Shown here: positions 34,095 to 44,575 of the stretch, in pieces
Layout of the letters: every line of letters starts with the position of its first letter
How positions within the stretch are numbered: the stretch's first letter is position 1
From: Atriophallophorus winterbourni
Taxonomy: Eukaryota > Platyhelminthes > Trematoda > Plagiorchiida > Microphallidae
DNA length: 64,000 nt
NCBI GenBank assembly: GCA_013407085.1
Contig: JACCGJ010004959.1
Location: forward strand, 1 to 64,000
Direction of reading: 5' to 3'
Notes under the pieces: model-generated
Database searches by the model: none
Told to the model about the DNA's origin: nothing
What the model saw: only the letters and a program-made list of their open reading frames with translations
Translations under genes and position numbers: made by a program

Positions 34095-35865
34095 AACTAC
34101 TTACATGCATATGCCACTTTCGGTCCGAAGAAAGCTCGAACGAGCGACTGGTTCGAAGCAAAAGCTTCTGAGATGACTGCTGTGTTGGATGAGATACGGT
34201 CAGCATACTTGAGGTTCAAAGGTATGCCAACCGATGAAAACTTACGACTTTTAAGAGCAGCTAGAAATAAGGTCCAACAGACTGCAAGGCAATGTGCAAA
34301 TGACTATTGGACTGAAATTAGCCTCAATATCCAAAAAGCTGCCATTGGCCCAAAAGAACTTAAAATGGCTCCCATTAAGTCTGTATCTGTTAACCCGATT
34401 GTCGACAAAACTCAAGAGATGGAAAGATAGATAGAGCACTTCTCCTCTCTCTACTCCAGGTTTACGGTTCTACCGCATTCATTTGAAAATGTCGAGCGGT
34501 TGCCGACCATTGAATATCTAGATACCCCTCCTACTCTTGATGAGCTCAATAAGGCAATCGACCGCTTAGCGAATGAAAAGTACCCTGGTGACGACGAAAT
34601 TCTACCTGAGCTCATCAAATGCGGTAGAGCAGCATTATTACAACCTCTTCACCATTTGCTTCTTCTTTGCTGGCAGGAGCGGGGTGTCCCACAAGAGATG
34701 CGAGACACAAAGATCATCACGCTATTTAAGAATAAGGGTGACAGAGGCGACTGCAACAATTACAGAGGAATCTCCCTTCTAAACGTTGTAGGCAAATTGT
34801 TCGCTAAAGTCTAACAGATCCGGTTACAAGTTTTAGCTGAGAGAATCCACTCCGAATCTCAATGTGGCTTCCGCAAGGGAAGATCAACAGTTGACATGAT
34901 CTTCTCCCTGAGACACCTTCAAGAAAAGTGTAGGGAATAGCGTATGCCATTATACGCTGTTTTTATTGATTTAACTAATGCATTCGACTACGTCAGAAGG
35001 GAGGGTCTTTTCAAAATGCTTGATCTGATAGGCTGCCCCCCAAGGAAGCTAAAACTCGTTATTTCTTTCCACTCAGGCATGAAAAGCTCAGTCCATTTTA
35101 ACGGTTGCAGTTCAGAAGCCTCTGAAATTCGCCGAGGATTCAAACATGGGCGTGTTATTGCCCCCACGCTGTTCGGCATTTTTTGATCTGCTGGTGAAGC
35201 ACGTTTTTATGACGAGGACAGAAGGCATATACATACGCACGCGAAATGATGGCAAGCTGTTCAACCTGAGCCGGTTGAGAGCACAAACCAAAGCATGGGG
35301 TGTGTTAATCCGTGACGTGTTGTTTGCCGACGATGCAGCCTTTATTGCTCACTCCCAAGAGCACCTACAGTCGCTAATGGACTGTTTTTCGTCGGCATGC
35401 AAAGACTTTGGGCTAACAATCAGCATGAGCAAGACCAATGTCCTTGGTCAATGGACTGTATCGCCTCCAACCATCACTGTTGGAAACTGTCAGCTTGAAC
35501 CAGTACATATTTTCACATATCTTGGTTTAACCATTATGGCTAACCTCTCGCTAGACACAGAGATTGATAAGCGGATTGGCAGAGCAGCTGTCATTTTGTT
35601 CCGATTGAACTCTCGTGTTTGTGGTAACCGAAAGCTGACTGTAAAGACGAAGATGATGGTGTACAGCGCGTGTGTACTAAATGCTTTACTGTACGGCAGT
35701 GAAACCTGGACCACCCACGCAAGACACGAACGGAAGCTGAATGCTTTCCATATACGAAGCATCCGTCGTATCTTGAACATATCCTGGATGATCAGAGTGA
35801 CTAATGCTAAAGTGATTTCCAAACCTGGTATACAGAGCATGTTCACCCTATTGCGACATTAAGGC
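34095..35865 (+). mobile_element. RTE-like non-LTR retrotransposon, best-preserved RT copy
   Basis: Frames in order: YATFGPKKARTSDWFEAKAS (endonuclease-RT linker), ARNKVQQTARQCANDYWTEI, DELNKAIDRLANEKYPGDDE, VPQEMRDTKIITLFKNKGDR, NNYRGISLLNVVGKLFAKV, QCGFRKGRSTVDMIFSLRHL, FIDLTNAFDYVRREGLFKML, then LFADDAAFIAHSQEHLQSLM with the catalytic FADD intact, KTNVLGQWTVSPPTITVGNC, FTYLGLTIMANLSLDTEIDK and YGSETWTTHARHERKLNAFH, breaking off at IQSMFTLLRH. There are stops at 34814 and 34938 and frameshifts near 35150, so it is inactive. The 3' zinc finger is missing. Confidence 0.9.
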
Positions 35866-35934
35866 CAAAGATCGGCTCCCCCGCGAAACTATGTGGTTCG
35901 TATGCTAGTATCACATCACCCCAAATATCTATTT

Positions 35935-36200
35935 AAAGCAGGTCGCTGTGGCTCACCCGTTAAATTCGTTCCTCATCGGAATTACACCGACTGTACTGAA
36001 ATCCTTTGACCAGCAGCTGCGTGAACCATTAAATGAATTGTTAAGACACGCTCTAACCAAAGGTGTGGTGCCAACAGAAAGGAAGACAGTGGTAATTTCA
36101 CCTATATACATGCAAACTACCGTCCACTTAACTTGCTTCTTGTGATGTCCATATTTCTGGAGCCCATAGTAACGGAGAATACAGTTCACATCTTGGAATA
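35935..36200 (+). mobile_element. CR1-like RT fragment
   Basis: Encodes PTVLKSFDQQLREPLNELLR then HALTKGVVPTERKTVVISPI, followed by VHLTCFL and a stop. This is the fingers region of a CR1 RT (PxVLK...LxxPLxxLxxxSLxxGxVPxxWKxAxVxPIxK). It abuts the truncated RTE copy. Confidence 0.75.
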
Positions 36201-37020
36201 ATAAAATAGACTATCTGCAGTGCAGTGCAATAACACATGTAATTCTTTGTGTTAACTCAGAGTTTTTGCTCAATTATTTGTCAAATGTACTACAGATATT
36301 TCTCGACGTGGTTACATCAGACAAATCATCAACTTCGAGTATCAATAACATATTTATTTAAGAAAGCTACTGCTACCATGTAAATGACAAAGTCAAAATA
36401 GAGGGACTTGACATAACCTTGAATTAGCGATGTGACCCAGAGTCCCCAAAATGTCGGATTAATTTTGATCAATGCTATGTGAATATACAAGTATGATAGA
36501 TTTCGTGATGCAATGACAAATAACTTGACAAATATTCATGTGCACCAATGGATAATTTATGTCATTCTTCAATTGAGCGACTTGTTGCAAGTTACCTTTC
36601 ATTAGTTCGACTTACTAAACAGAGTAATGTTATTTCTCAACCGAGATTACAAGTTAACATGATTCTAAAAATGGAAATCAGTATTACGAGGTTGATTATC
36701 ACAACAGACTCGTTTTGCCACTTGTATTCACCGCTGAATTCTTTGCATTTTTGGTAAAATTTAGGAACTAATCCACCAGCATTTGTGATATTGATCCGTT
36801 AATTTCACAGTCTCAGACATTGATTACATTTGAACCTGAATTTATGATTGTGTATTTAATCGGTTATTTTTTATCGTAAATCTTATGCTACAAAATAGGT
36901 GAGAAGTTGCGCTATCCTCTCCTCTCCGTCTGATATTATATCGTCAAATATTGAAAATAGCTGCTGCCAGGAATCTTAAATATCCGCAGTGACGAAATCT
37001 GATGGTGCAATCAAAGCAAG
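36201..37020. other. Unassigned intronic spacer
   Basis: No gene or known repeat recognised. Confidence 0.4.
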
Positions 37021-37029
37021 AAGTGAACT

Positions 37030-37545
37030 GCATAGATAGCGTGTTTTGGAAATGCATGCAAATGAGCATTTTTGTTCATGGTCATAGGTTTAAACCCTAT
37101 CGACATGAGTGTGGGCTCATGTGATCTAAAAGGTTGGCCATACCAATCTTATCAAAAAGTGGCATACAAACGCACCTTATTTTTTATTCCTACACTGCAA
37201 ATACCGTGAATCACAACAAGCACGCAGACACTCAGCTAGACGCCTCGCTCCCAGGATAGAAAATTTCATTCGAAATTTGGACACTTATTTTGTGCATAAC
37301 AATTTAAGGACACCTGCGTATTGACTCATGGTAAGTATTCAAATTAAAATTACTTGACATTACTTCACGAATATTTACTATGATATGATAATTGTGAAGT
37401 AATATGCTTTTGTAACCATAAATTCTTGAATCTTGAATCTTGATCCTACACACCCTACCTGATTAGTGCAAACAGAACGGAACCTGTCCTGAGGTGTTTG
37501 TATGATGGAAACGCATGCAACTGAGCATTTTGTGGAATGAATCCG
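37030..37545 (+). repeat. Hammerhead repeat, family A, split by a CR1 3' end
   Basis: The left part (37030-37190) has the unit body: ATGCATGCAAATGAGCATTT, CATAGGTTTAAACCC, and the ATGAGTGTGGGCTCATGTGA word. The right part (37443-37540) has CCCTACCTGATTAGTGCAAA then CAGAACGGAACCTGTCCTGA, a hammerhead with G8 changed to T (CTGATTA) and GAAA changed to GGAA. The CR1 insert at about 37190-37442 separates them. Confidence 0.6.
37190..37442 (+). mobile_element. CR1-like 3' end inserted in a hammerhead repeat
   Basis: Encodes RLAPRIENFIRNLDTYFVHN then NLRTPAY and stop, the CR1 C-terminus. It ends TTTTGTAACCATAAATTCTTG followed by AATCTTGAATCTTGA, a short tandem tail. Confidence 0.65.
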
Positions 37546-38585
37546 TTTAGTGGCTGTGATCGTAAGAGCCACCCAGCAATACGTCGAATGGTATCATTCC
37601 AGTTCAAATAACAATTTCTGGGAAACGTTGGAAAACCGATGTCCCCATGATTGAATAGAATAAAGCAAAAGATAAACGAAATGGAATCCGTTTGTAACAA
37701 TAGTTGTGTGAAGACGCTAGTTTGCTACAATCTTTCTCAACAATAAAAACGCATCTGGATTCTTTGGATAAGTAAAACAACATCTGATTTTGTGAATGCA
37801 ATTTTATTTTTAGTGTTCACAATCCCGTGTTTCACATGAAGGTTCGCCAGATTCACGATTGCTGTGATGAAAAATATTCGTTTTTGTGATTAGCTGATAA
37901 AAAATCATTACAAATAAAAGTTAAAAAAACAAAAGTGTACGCTTGGAAGTATAGCGTTGAACAATATGAAATTCCCGTTGAAATATAAACAAATAAATAT
38001 TGTTCTATTATGAATTATTGTTGTTGGATTGCTGCAATCAAATTTAACCATGGTGTACATCACAACCGCATGATTTGTAGTTCAGAAACCGAAATGTTTA
38101 TAGATTATTGAAAAATGAATGAATAATCTTGAAACTATAATGTATTAAGAATACGAAAACAGTGATGAAATGGTTTCAGAAAACCGCTTATGTAAAAAGC
38201 GGAAAGCGGTAATTTTGATGCAACGATTGAAAATTGAACGCATATTCCAATTCTTTGTGGTATGACGTAGCCGAAATATATATTAAATTTAAATGAAAGT
38301 TTTCATGAGTAGGACGTTTAATGTTTGAAAACATTGGCTAACTTTGAATATACCATTCAGGTTAGTAATCGGATAAACCTAATATGTTTTGTGCGCGTAT
38401 TTTATCATTAAATTCAACAAAGATCGGCCTTCCAAATTCATGATATATACACGTCACATCTGCTTAATATGTATTCGCAACACACACACAACAACAACTC
38501 TTCAACTTTAGGTTCATAAACTTTAGATTGCACTCAACATCGTGCAAACCTGCTGTAAGTGAGCCGCGATTTCTTGCTCGTTTCT
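37546..38585. other. Unassigned intronic spacer
   Basis: Contains a short RTE 3' end relic on the minus strand at about 38045-38095 (ACCATGGTGTACATCACAAC reads as its complement). Nothing else is recognisable. Confidence 0.4.
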
Positions 38586-38589
38586 ATCG

Positions 38590-40725
38590 GTATTATTAGT
38601 GTTTCGTGCCAATAAAAACTGTTTATTAGTATTGGGTGACTTCAATGCCAGAGTTGGTGAAGATCACGAGTCTTGGCATAGCTGTCCGGGAAGGTTCGGC
38701 GTCGGTAAAACCAATAAAATTAGACAACGCCTTTTAGAACTGTGTACACAGTTCAGTCTTTGTGTCAGTAACACATTCTTGCAAACAAATCACAACATAA
38801 TGTCACCTGGAAACATCCTTGCATGAAGCATTGGCATCAGACTGATTTTATTCTTGTTGTGCGCACTAAAATAGGTAGCGTTATACTCAAAATATCATAT
38901 CAAAGCACAGCATGAGACACTGAACATTAGCTGGTTTGCGCAAAACTGATGTTACCGCAGACGAGATTTCACCGCGCTAAATTGTATGCTAATCGAAGAA
39001 TAGACGTCACTCGCAAATTAACGTAACTGCGTGATTTGTAAAAGCCTTCACAGCCGTGTTTAACAAAGGACAGTACGGCACTTGAAAATGTTGAGCGGTT
39101 GCCAACCTGCCAAATCTTGATGAGCTTAATTGGGCAATTGACAGCTTAGCGAATGAGAAAGCCCCCGGTGATGACGGAATTCCATTTGAGCTCACCAAAT
39201 GCTGTAGAAGAGCATTATTACAGCCACTTCAACATTTGCTTCTCCACTGCTGGCAGGAGAAGTGTGTCCCACAAGAGATGCAATGCACGAAGTTCATTAC
39301 GCTATTTAAGAATAATTGTGATAGAGGCGAATGCAAGAATCACAGAGGAATGACCTTTCTGAATGTTGTATGCAAATTATTTGCTAAAGTCTAACAGATC
39401 TAGCTGCAAGTTTTAGATGATAGAGTTTTCTTCGAATCACAACGTGGCTTCCGCTGAGAAAGATCAACCGTTGACATGATCTCGTCCCTAAGACAACCTC
39501 AAGAAAAGTGTCGGAAACAGCATATGACGCTTCATGCAGATTTTATTGATTTAACGAAGACATTCGAATACGTCAGCAGGGAGCGTCTTTTCAAAATGCT
39601 GGTTTCGTTCCACTCAGGCATGAATTGGTCAGTCCATTTTAAAGATGAAGTTCAGAAGCGCTTGAAATTCACCGAGGCCTCAGCAAGTGTGTGTTCTTGC
39701 TTTAATGACGAGAATAAAAGTCATTTACCTACGCACGCGAAGTAAAGGCAAGCTTTTCAACCTGAACCGGTTGACAGCACAATCCATGGTCCGCGATGTG
39801 CTGATCCATGATCTGCTGTTTACTGAGGATGCAGCCATTACTTTTCACTCCAAAGAACACCTCCAGTCGCTAATGGACTGTTTTTAGTAGTCATGCAAAG
39901 ACTTTGGATTAACAATCAGCATTAGTAAGAGCAAAGTCCTTGATCAAGGGACTCTATCGACTCCAATCATCGCTTTTGGAAACTGTCAGCTTCAATCAGT
40001 ACCTCATTTCACATATCTTTGTTCAATCATTGCGGATAACCTCTCGCTAGACACGAATATTGATAAGCAGATTAACAGAGCAGTTGTCATTTTGTCCCGA
40101 TTGAACTCTCATGTTTGGGGTAACCGCATGTTGACTGTGAACACAAAGATGATGACATACATTGTGTGCATATTAAAAGCTTTAATGTACGGCAGTGAAA
40201 CCCGGACCACTCATGCAAGAGACAAACTAAAGTTGAATGCTTTCCATATACGAAGCATCATTCATACCTATAAAAATCGTTGATAGACAATTTGACTACT
40301 GCTGAAATGTTTTAAAAGCTGGTCTACAGAGCATGTTCACCATATTGCGATATCTCCGCCTGCGTTAGTTTGGTCAGGTCTACAGAATGGAAAATGGTCG
40401 AGATCGAGATATGAAAGATCTTGGCATTGACCAAACGAGTTGGAAAGAACTTGCCCACATTGGAGGCATTGTGTAAAGCGACGTTTCTAAGCTATGAAAC
40501 AGATAAAGCTTTCGGCAGTTGGACGCAGATCACGCCCCGGTGTGCAACAGATTCCGATCGACCGATTAATGTTTATCGCTACAAGCGCTGCGAGCTAGAT
40601 TAATCCTCTCGAATAGAACTGTTTACTTATTTCGGAAAGCTGTGGAACATGAAAAACATACGACTGTGATGTACATCTATGGTCGACATCGATCTATAGA
40701 GGCCAACATCAAAAACATTTCAAAC
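38590..40725 (+). mobile_element. RTE-like non-LTR retrotransposon, long but heavily decayed copy
   Basis: Starts inside the AP-endonuclease (LLVLGDFNARVGEDHESWHS, FGVGKTNKIRQRLLELCTQF; GDFNARVG is the catalytic GDFN motif). It continues through a deleted linker to the RT (LTKCCRRALLQPLQHLLLHC region, FKMLVSFHSGMNWSVHFKDE, RTRSKGKLFNLNRL). The FADD box reads FTED. The C-terminal region (YGSETRTTHARDKLKLNAFH) follows, and a zinc-finger end (YRYKRCELD) at ~40610 has lost its key cysteines. The end CTATGGTCGACATCGATC lies near 40690. Stops and frameshifts throughout. Confidence 0.85.
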
Positions 40726-41140
40726 ACAATTGGATCTCAAGAGGAACCAAGGATATAATACACCAAATCTCAAAGCAGTATGCTGTTAAACATTCAAGAA
40801 ACTCATGTGTAGCATATCTATTGTATTGCCAACAAGAAAAGTAAGCATTTGGCTTTTTTGATTGGAATCGATATGGTGTTATACTCGTGTCTCATACTCT
40901 GTATGCAAATTGCGAGTGACTAATCATTTTGCTTTTTTACTCAAAATCGTCTTCAGAATATCACACACTATGACCTACATTCAAAACGCTGATTTACGTG
41001 ATTCATCAAAAGAATGACTTCTGAAGATGATCGATATCAGCCAAATCTAATGAAACCGAAGTTTAGTGTTTTTGTGTTCCGGTTCACATGTTTAGAAACG
41101 ATTTGTGTTAGATATTATTTCTCTCAATTGTATTTTTTTC
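40726..41140. other. Unassigned end of intron
   Basis: Nothing recognised apart from the pyrimidine tract leading to the exon at 41147. Confidence 0.45.
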
Positions 41141-41146
41141 ACACAG

Positions 41147-41293
41147 ATTCGTAATTCGCGCTTATTCAAGGCATCTGAATATCGTGATGGACTTCCATTG
41201 TTACTATCATTAAATTGTACGAAACCGAAAGCAGAGATTACTGATGGCACATTATGTAGAAACCTAATGATGGATTATCTAAATCTACTGTGA
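41147..41293 (+). CDS. Exon C, terminal exon of the plus-strand host gene
   Basis: The acceptor caattgtatttttttcacacag opens in phase 0, matching the phase 0 donor of exon B 8.3 kb upstream. It encodes IRNSRLFKASEYRDGLPLLL, SLNCTKPKAEITDGTLCRNL and MMDYLNLL, then TGA at 41291. An AATAAA lies 33 bp after the stop. The family is not recognised. Confidence 0.55.
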   Translation: MRNSRLFKASEYRDGLPLLLSLNCTKPKAEITDGTLCRNLMMDYLNLL

Positions 41294-41325
41294 ATTTAGG
41301 CAATGGAACTTGCCAAATTGCTGTC

Positions 41326-41331
41326 AATAAA
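41326..41331 (+). promoter_or_regulatory. Polyadenylation signal AATAAA
   Basis: A canonical hexamer 33 bp downstream of the TGA of exon C, at a normal distance for a short 3' UTR. Confidence 0.5.
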
Positions 41332-41460
41332 TCATATCTTTGGTTTCTGGTGTGAACCGCTCACAAATATATACTCATCTCTGCAAAACTACATAGGTGT
41401 GCACATTTATTCATAAACACGAATAAAGCCATTTACTTCTTCTGTATAAACGTATATATA

Positions 41461-41546
41461 TTCGATATATCAGAGAAATCTTTTACTTCATGATACGTCA
41501 TACTTCATACTTACTTTATATTCGATATATTAGAGAATTGTTTTAA

Positions 41547-41586
<40 letters not shown>

Positions 41587-41673
41587 GTAGAATATTTCTT
41601 TAATATATCGAATATGAAGTAAGTATGAAGTATGACGTATTATGAAGTAAAAGATTTTTCTGATATATCGAAT
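41461..41673. repeat. Long near-perfect inverted repeat with a TA core
   Basis: The left arm 41461-41549 (TTCGATATATCAGAGAAATC, TTTTACTTCATGATACGTCA, TACTTCATACTTACTTTATA and TTCGATATATTAGAGAA) is mirrored by the right arm 41581-41673 with only a few mismatches, around a (TA)n centre at 41550-41583. Each arm has the word TTCGATATAT twice, 60 bp apart. It lies ~130 bp past the poly(A) signal of the plus-strand gene. No target duplication was identified; it could be a MITE or a stand-alone hairpin. Confidence 0.8.
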
Positions 41674-41679
41674 AGAAAC

Positions 41680-42990
41680 GTAGTTTTAGATGAAGAGTTT
41701 AATGAACATACTTTTAGTTTTTCCAACGCTATATAATATTTACAGTGTGTAGTTAAAAGAAGGGGCGATTCGAAAAGCAATTATTGCAGAAAATATCTTA
41801 TATTTTTATCGTATCTTAACCAAATTTTCTGCAAATAAAATCAATATATCCACACAAATTTTTAGATAAAAGTTAACAAACTGCAGACATAAAGCTACAT
41901 TGAAAGCTTCCCAATGCTGCATCAGAGAGATTTTCTTATATTCTGTTTCTTACAAAATCGATTATATTCATTTTTTAAGTCTCGCTTTCGAATAATATAC
42001 TTTGACACGCTTTATGACGGTCTATCTTTATACTGATTGATACTACATTGTGTATTCCCTTCCGTATACAACACTCGTATTTAAGTTTTACGAATGCTGT
42101 ATACATATCACAATATTATACTATTAATTTCCCGTGTTTCGTATTTGCCGTTTTTGGTTTTGGGATTGATTTTTGAATTATTCATCCGCGCTAATAATAC
42201 GAAAGTCAATCCATTATTATGCTGCACCATCTCATTTATCTGAGTTGAAACTAATCCTATTCTTGATACAAAGATGACTATATTCATTTGAGTCTAATGA
42301 GCTACATTTATAAACATTCTGTATTTTGTGTAGTTTATCAATACAAAGTATTCGAGAACTAAGTTAAAGATTTGAACACAAAAGAAAGTGTAGACAGGTA
42401 TTTCTGAGAGAATAACGCCTATTCGCAACGTGATAATGATGTTTGTTTGAAAGCAAAGGTTCAATGATAATACGGCGAAATCTCTGTGGTAAATTTTGAT
42501 AGAACTAGAAACTTTCCTACCTTCAATCAATTTCGGGAGTTCTGTTAATTAAATAAAATAATGAAATGCTGAGGTCTGATACATTATTCGCTCTTCCATA
42601 AGTGAAAGTCTTATAAATATTGTGGTTGAAATCTCAATAACTTAGCAGCCACATTATCAACCCACTTGAGAAAATGCGATTATGTAACACCAAGATGCTT
42701 GCAACAAGTGCATACACCGAGTAATTCCTTACAACTGGTTTTGACATCGCTGACCGACCAAGTTAAAAAAGATTACCTCTATATATTTTCGAGGATTCAA
42801 TGATTAGAACTCAGATTGACATGAGCTGAGCATCGAAAAGTGAAGAACATTAAGGTGATTAGTTTGTGGCTTTAAGAACGACTTATTACGCAGAAAATAT
42901 TTTGATAGCGCAAAAGACTCCGCAAATCAAACTTCTCATATTATCATTCGATTAAACAAAATTATATTTTTTCAATTGAAGATAAACATA
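41680..42990. other. Unassigned spacer
   Basis: No gene or known repeat recognised. The 78-codon frame at 42294-42530 (minus) has no splice context. Confidence 0.4.
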
Positions 42991-43004
42991 GTGAAACTTC
43001 ACTG

Positions 43005-43740
43005 TTGTATGAGGCTGGCACGAACAACATGTTCAATCATATGTAGATGAGCTGAATCCCATAACCTTGAACAAAAATGTTCATTTGCAAGCATTTCCAT
43101 TTTTCATGATCAGGGGTTCAACAACTATCTACATGTTTTTGGACAAATGTGATTTTAAATGTCGGTCGTACCATCATTATCCAACAGTGGCATATAAGCG
43201 CAACTTGTTCTCCATTCTTTCACTGTTTTAAGCGCATGCGGATCCTGATCCTACTGTCCCTACCTGATTAGTGCAAACGGCACGAAACCGGTCGTGGGGT
43301 GTTTTGTGTGAAAGAGATGCATGCAAATGTGTTTTATATTCATGGTCATAGGTTTTAAACCCAGTCTACATGAGTGGGGGCACGTGTGATTGAACAGGTT
43401 GGTCGTACCAACCTTACCCAACAGTGGCATACAAGCGCAACTTGTTTACCATTCCTCCACTGTTTCAAGCTCATGCGGATCCTGATACTACTTTTCCTAC
43501 TCGATATGTGCATGACCAACATATTCAATCAGATGTGTGCATACACAGACTAATAGGATAAATAAAGCACAAAACCGGTCGTGATCTGTGTGCGATGAAA
43601 ATGCATGCAAATGAACATTTTGAACATGCTATTTCATATTTTTGAAACTAGTTGCATGGGGTTTAGTATCGCTTACAGACATCATGTAGAGACAGTACGA
43701 CCAGCATTCTTATGCCTTGAACCGGTAAACATGGTATATT
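43005..43740 (+). repeat. Tandem hammerhead repeats, family A (about three units)
   Basis: Head-to-tail units of about 230 bp. The clearest ribozyme is at 43258-43299: stem I (CCCTAC with GTGGGG, one G-U), stem II (GTGC with GCAC, four perfect pairs, loop AAACG), GAAA, stem III (ACC with GGT), and a GTC cleavage site after C43293. The only core defect is CTGATTA for CTGATGA (G8 to T), which should abolish cleavage. A third unit (GCACAAAACCGGTCGTG, 43567-43583) keeps the 3' half only. Downstream flanks are ATGCATGCAAATG and CATAGGTTTTAAACCC. Confidence 0.75.
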
Positions 43741-43814
43741 ACTGTCGTATAAGATTGGCTTGAACAAACATTTCAATCACTTCTCCCCAAAAACTTTAAG
43801 CTAGATTGAAGTTT

Positions 43815-43890
43815 GCAGACGTGAACAAATAATTTGATTTCGCATGCATTTTGATCCCACAAATTTCACGACCGGTTTCGTGAAATGGTG
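43815..43890 (-). repeat. Hammerhead repeat fragment, family A
   Basis: The minus strand reads ACGAAACCGGTCGTGAAATT followed by TGTGGGATCAAAATGCATGC, the 3' half of a family A hammerhead plus its flank. It is cut off by the RTE fragment that starts near 43888. Confidence 0.55.
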
Positions 43891-44278
43891 GTGCTGAGTT
43901 GCAATCAGGAAGTTGACCATTGGGCATACCGCACTTACGGTACAAAGACGTTTTCAAAATAGATATGAAAACACTTTGCATTGACCTCGCGAGTTAGTAA
44001 AAACTGCCTGTTGTCCGCTCACATTTGAGGCATTGTGTAAAGTGTCGTATGCAAGCTGTGAACGAGCAGATAGATTTCTTAACTGCAGAAGGCAGGTCAC
44101 GCCACCGACGTGCAACTGAAGTTGATTGACTGAGTTCCGCCTATCTTTGCGAGCCCGGTGGAAGAAATTGTTCCTCCCGAATATAAATGTTTAGTCATTC
44201 AAAAAGCTGTGGAAGATGAAAATAATCATGCGATTGTGATGTACATCCATGGTCGACATCGACTGAAGGAGACCAATT
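43888..44278 (+). mobile_element. RTE-like 3' end
   Basis: Begins LQSGS-like (GTTGCAATCAGGAAGTTGAC), then YKDVFKIDMKTLCIDLAS-like, a disrupted AEGRSRHRRAT-like stretch, a finger with altered cysteines, and the CATCCATGGTCGACATCGAC end at 44247-44266. Immediately 3' of the terminal exon of the micro-exon gene, so it may have truncated that gene's 3' UTR. Confidence 0.7.
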
Positions 44279-44312
44279 CCCTCGGTTCAATATATGTATA
44301 CATTGGAAACAT

Positions 44313-44575
44313 TTAGAACACGATAGACATGAAAGCAGCCAAAACACAGATGGTTAGTAATTCAGCAAGTTGAAAAGAAATTTTGACGTGTTTCAGTATG
44401 TGATTCCATGTCAGATGCGAAATATTACTAAAACTCCGGTCTAAGCGATTCATTGCAAACTTCCTTTCAATACTTATGAAATCTTGTGTGGTCTCAAATA
44501 AATTCAAATACCTCCTCAAATGTGCTGAGTAGATTTGTGAATGAAACCTCATTGTTTTAAACGATTGATGATCAT
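44313..44575 (-). CDS. MEG-like terminal exon with C-terminal hydrophobic helix
   Basis: The acceptor gcatgtttattcag, only 58 bp after exon 21, enters in phase 1 and opens 87 codons: DHQSFKTMRFHSQIYSAHLR, RYLNLFETTQDFISIERKFA, MNRLDRSFSNISHLTWNHIL, then KHVKISFQLAELLTICVLAA and FMSIVF before TAA. The last ~18 residues form a hydrophobic segment compatible with a membrane anchor or GPI-like tail. No AATAAA was seen before the adjacent RTE insertion. Confidence 0.5.

Noticed and set aside
41461..41673. Palindrome read as a CRISPR-like repeat or rho-independent terminator
   Set aside because: The sequence is eukaryotic, there are no spaced repeats, and the arms are far too long for a terminator.
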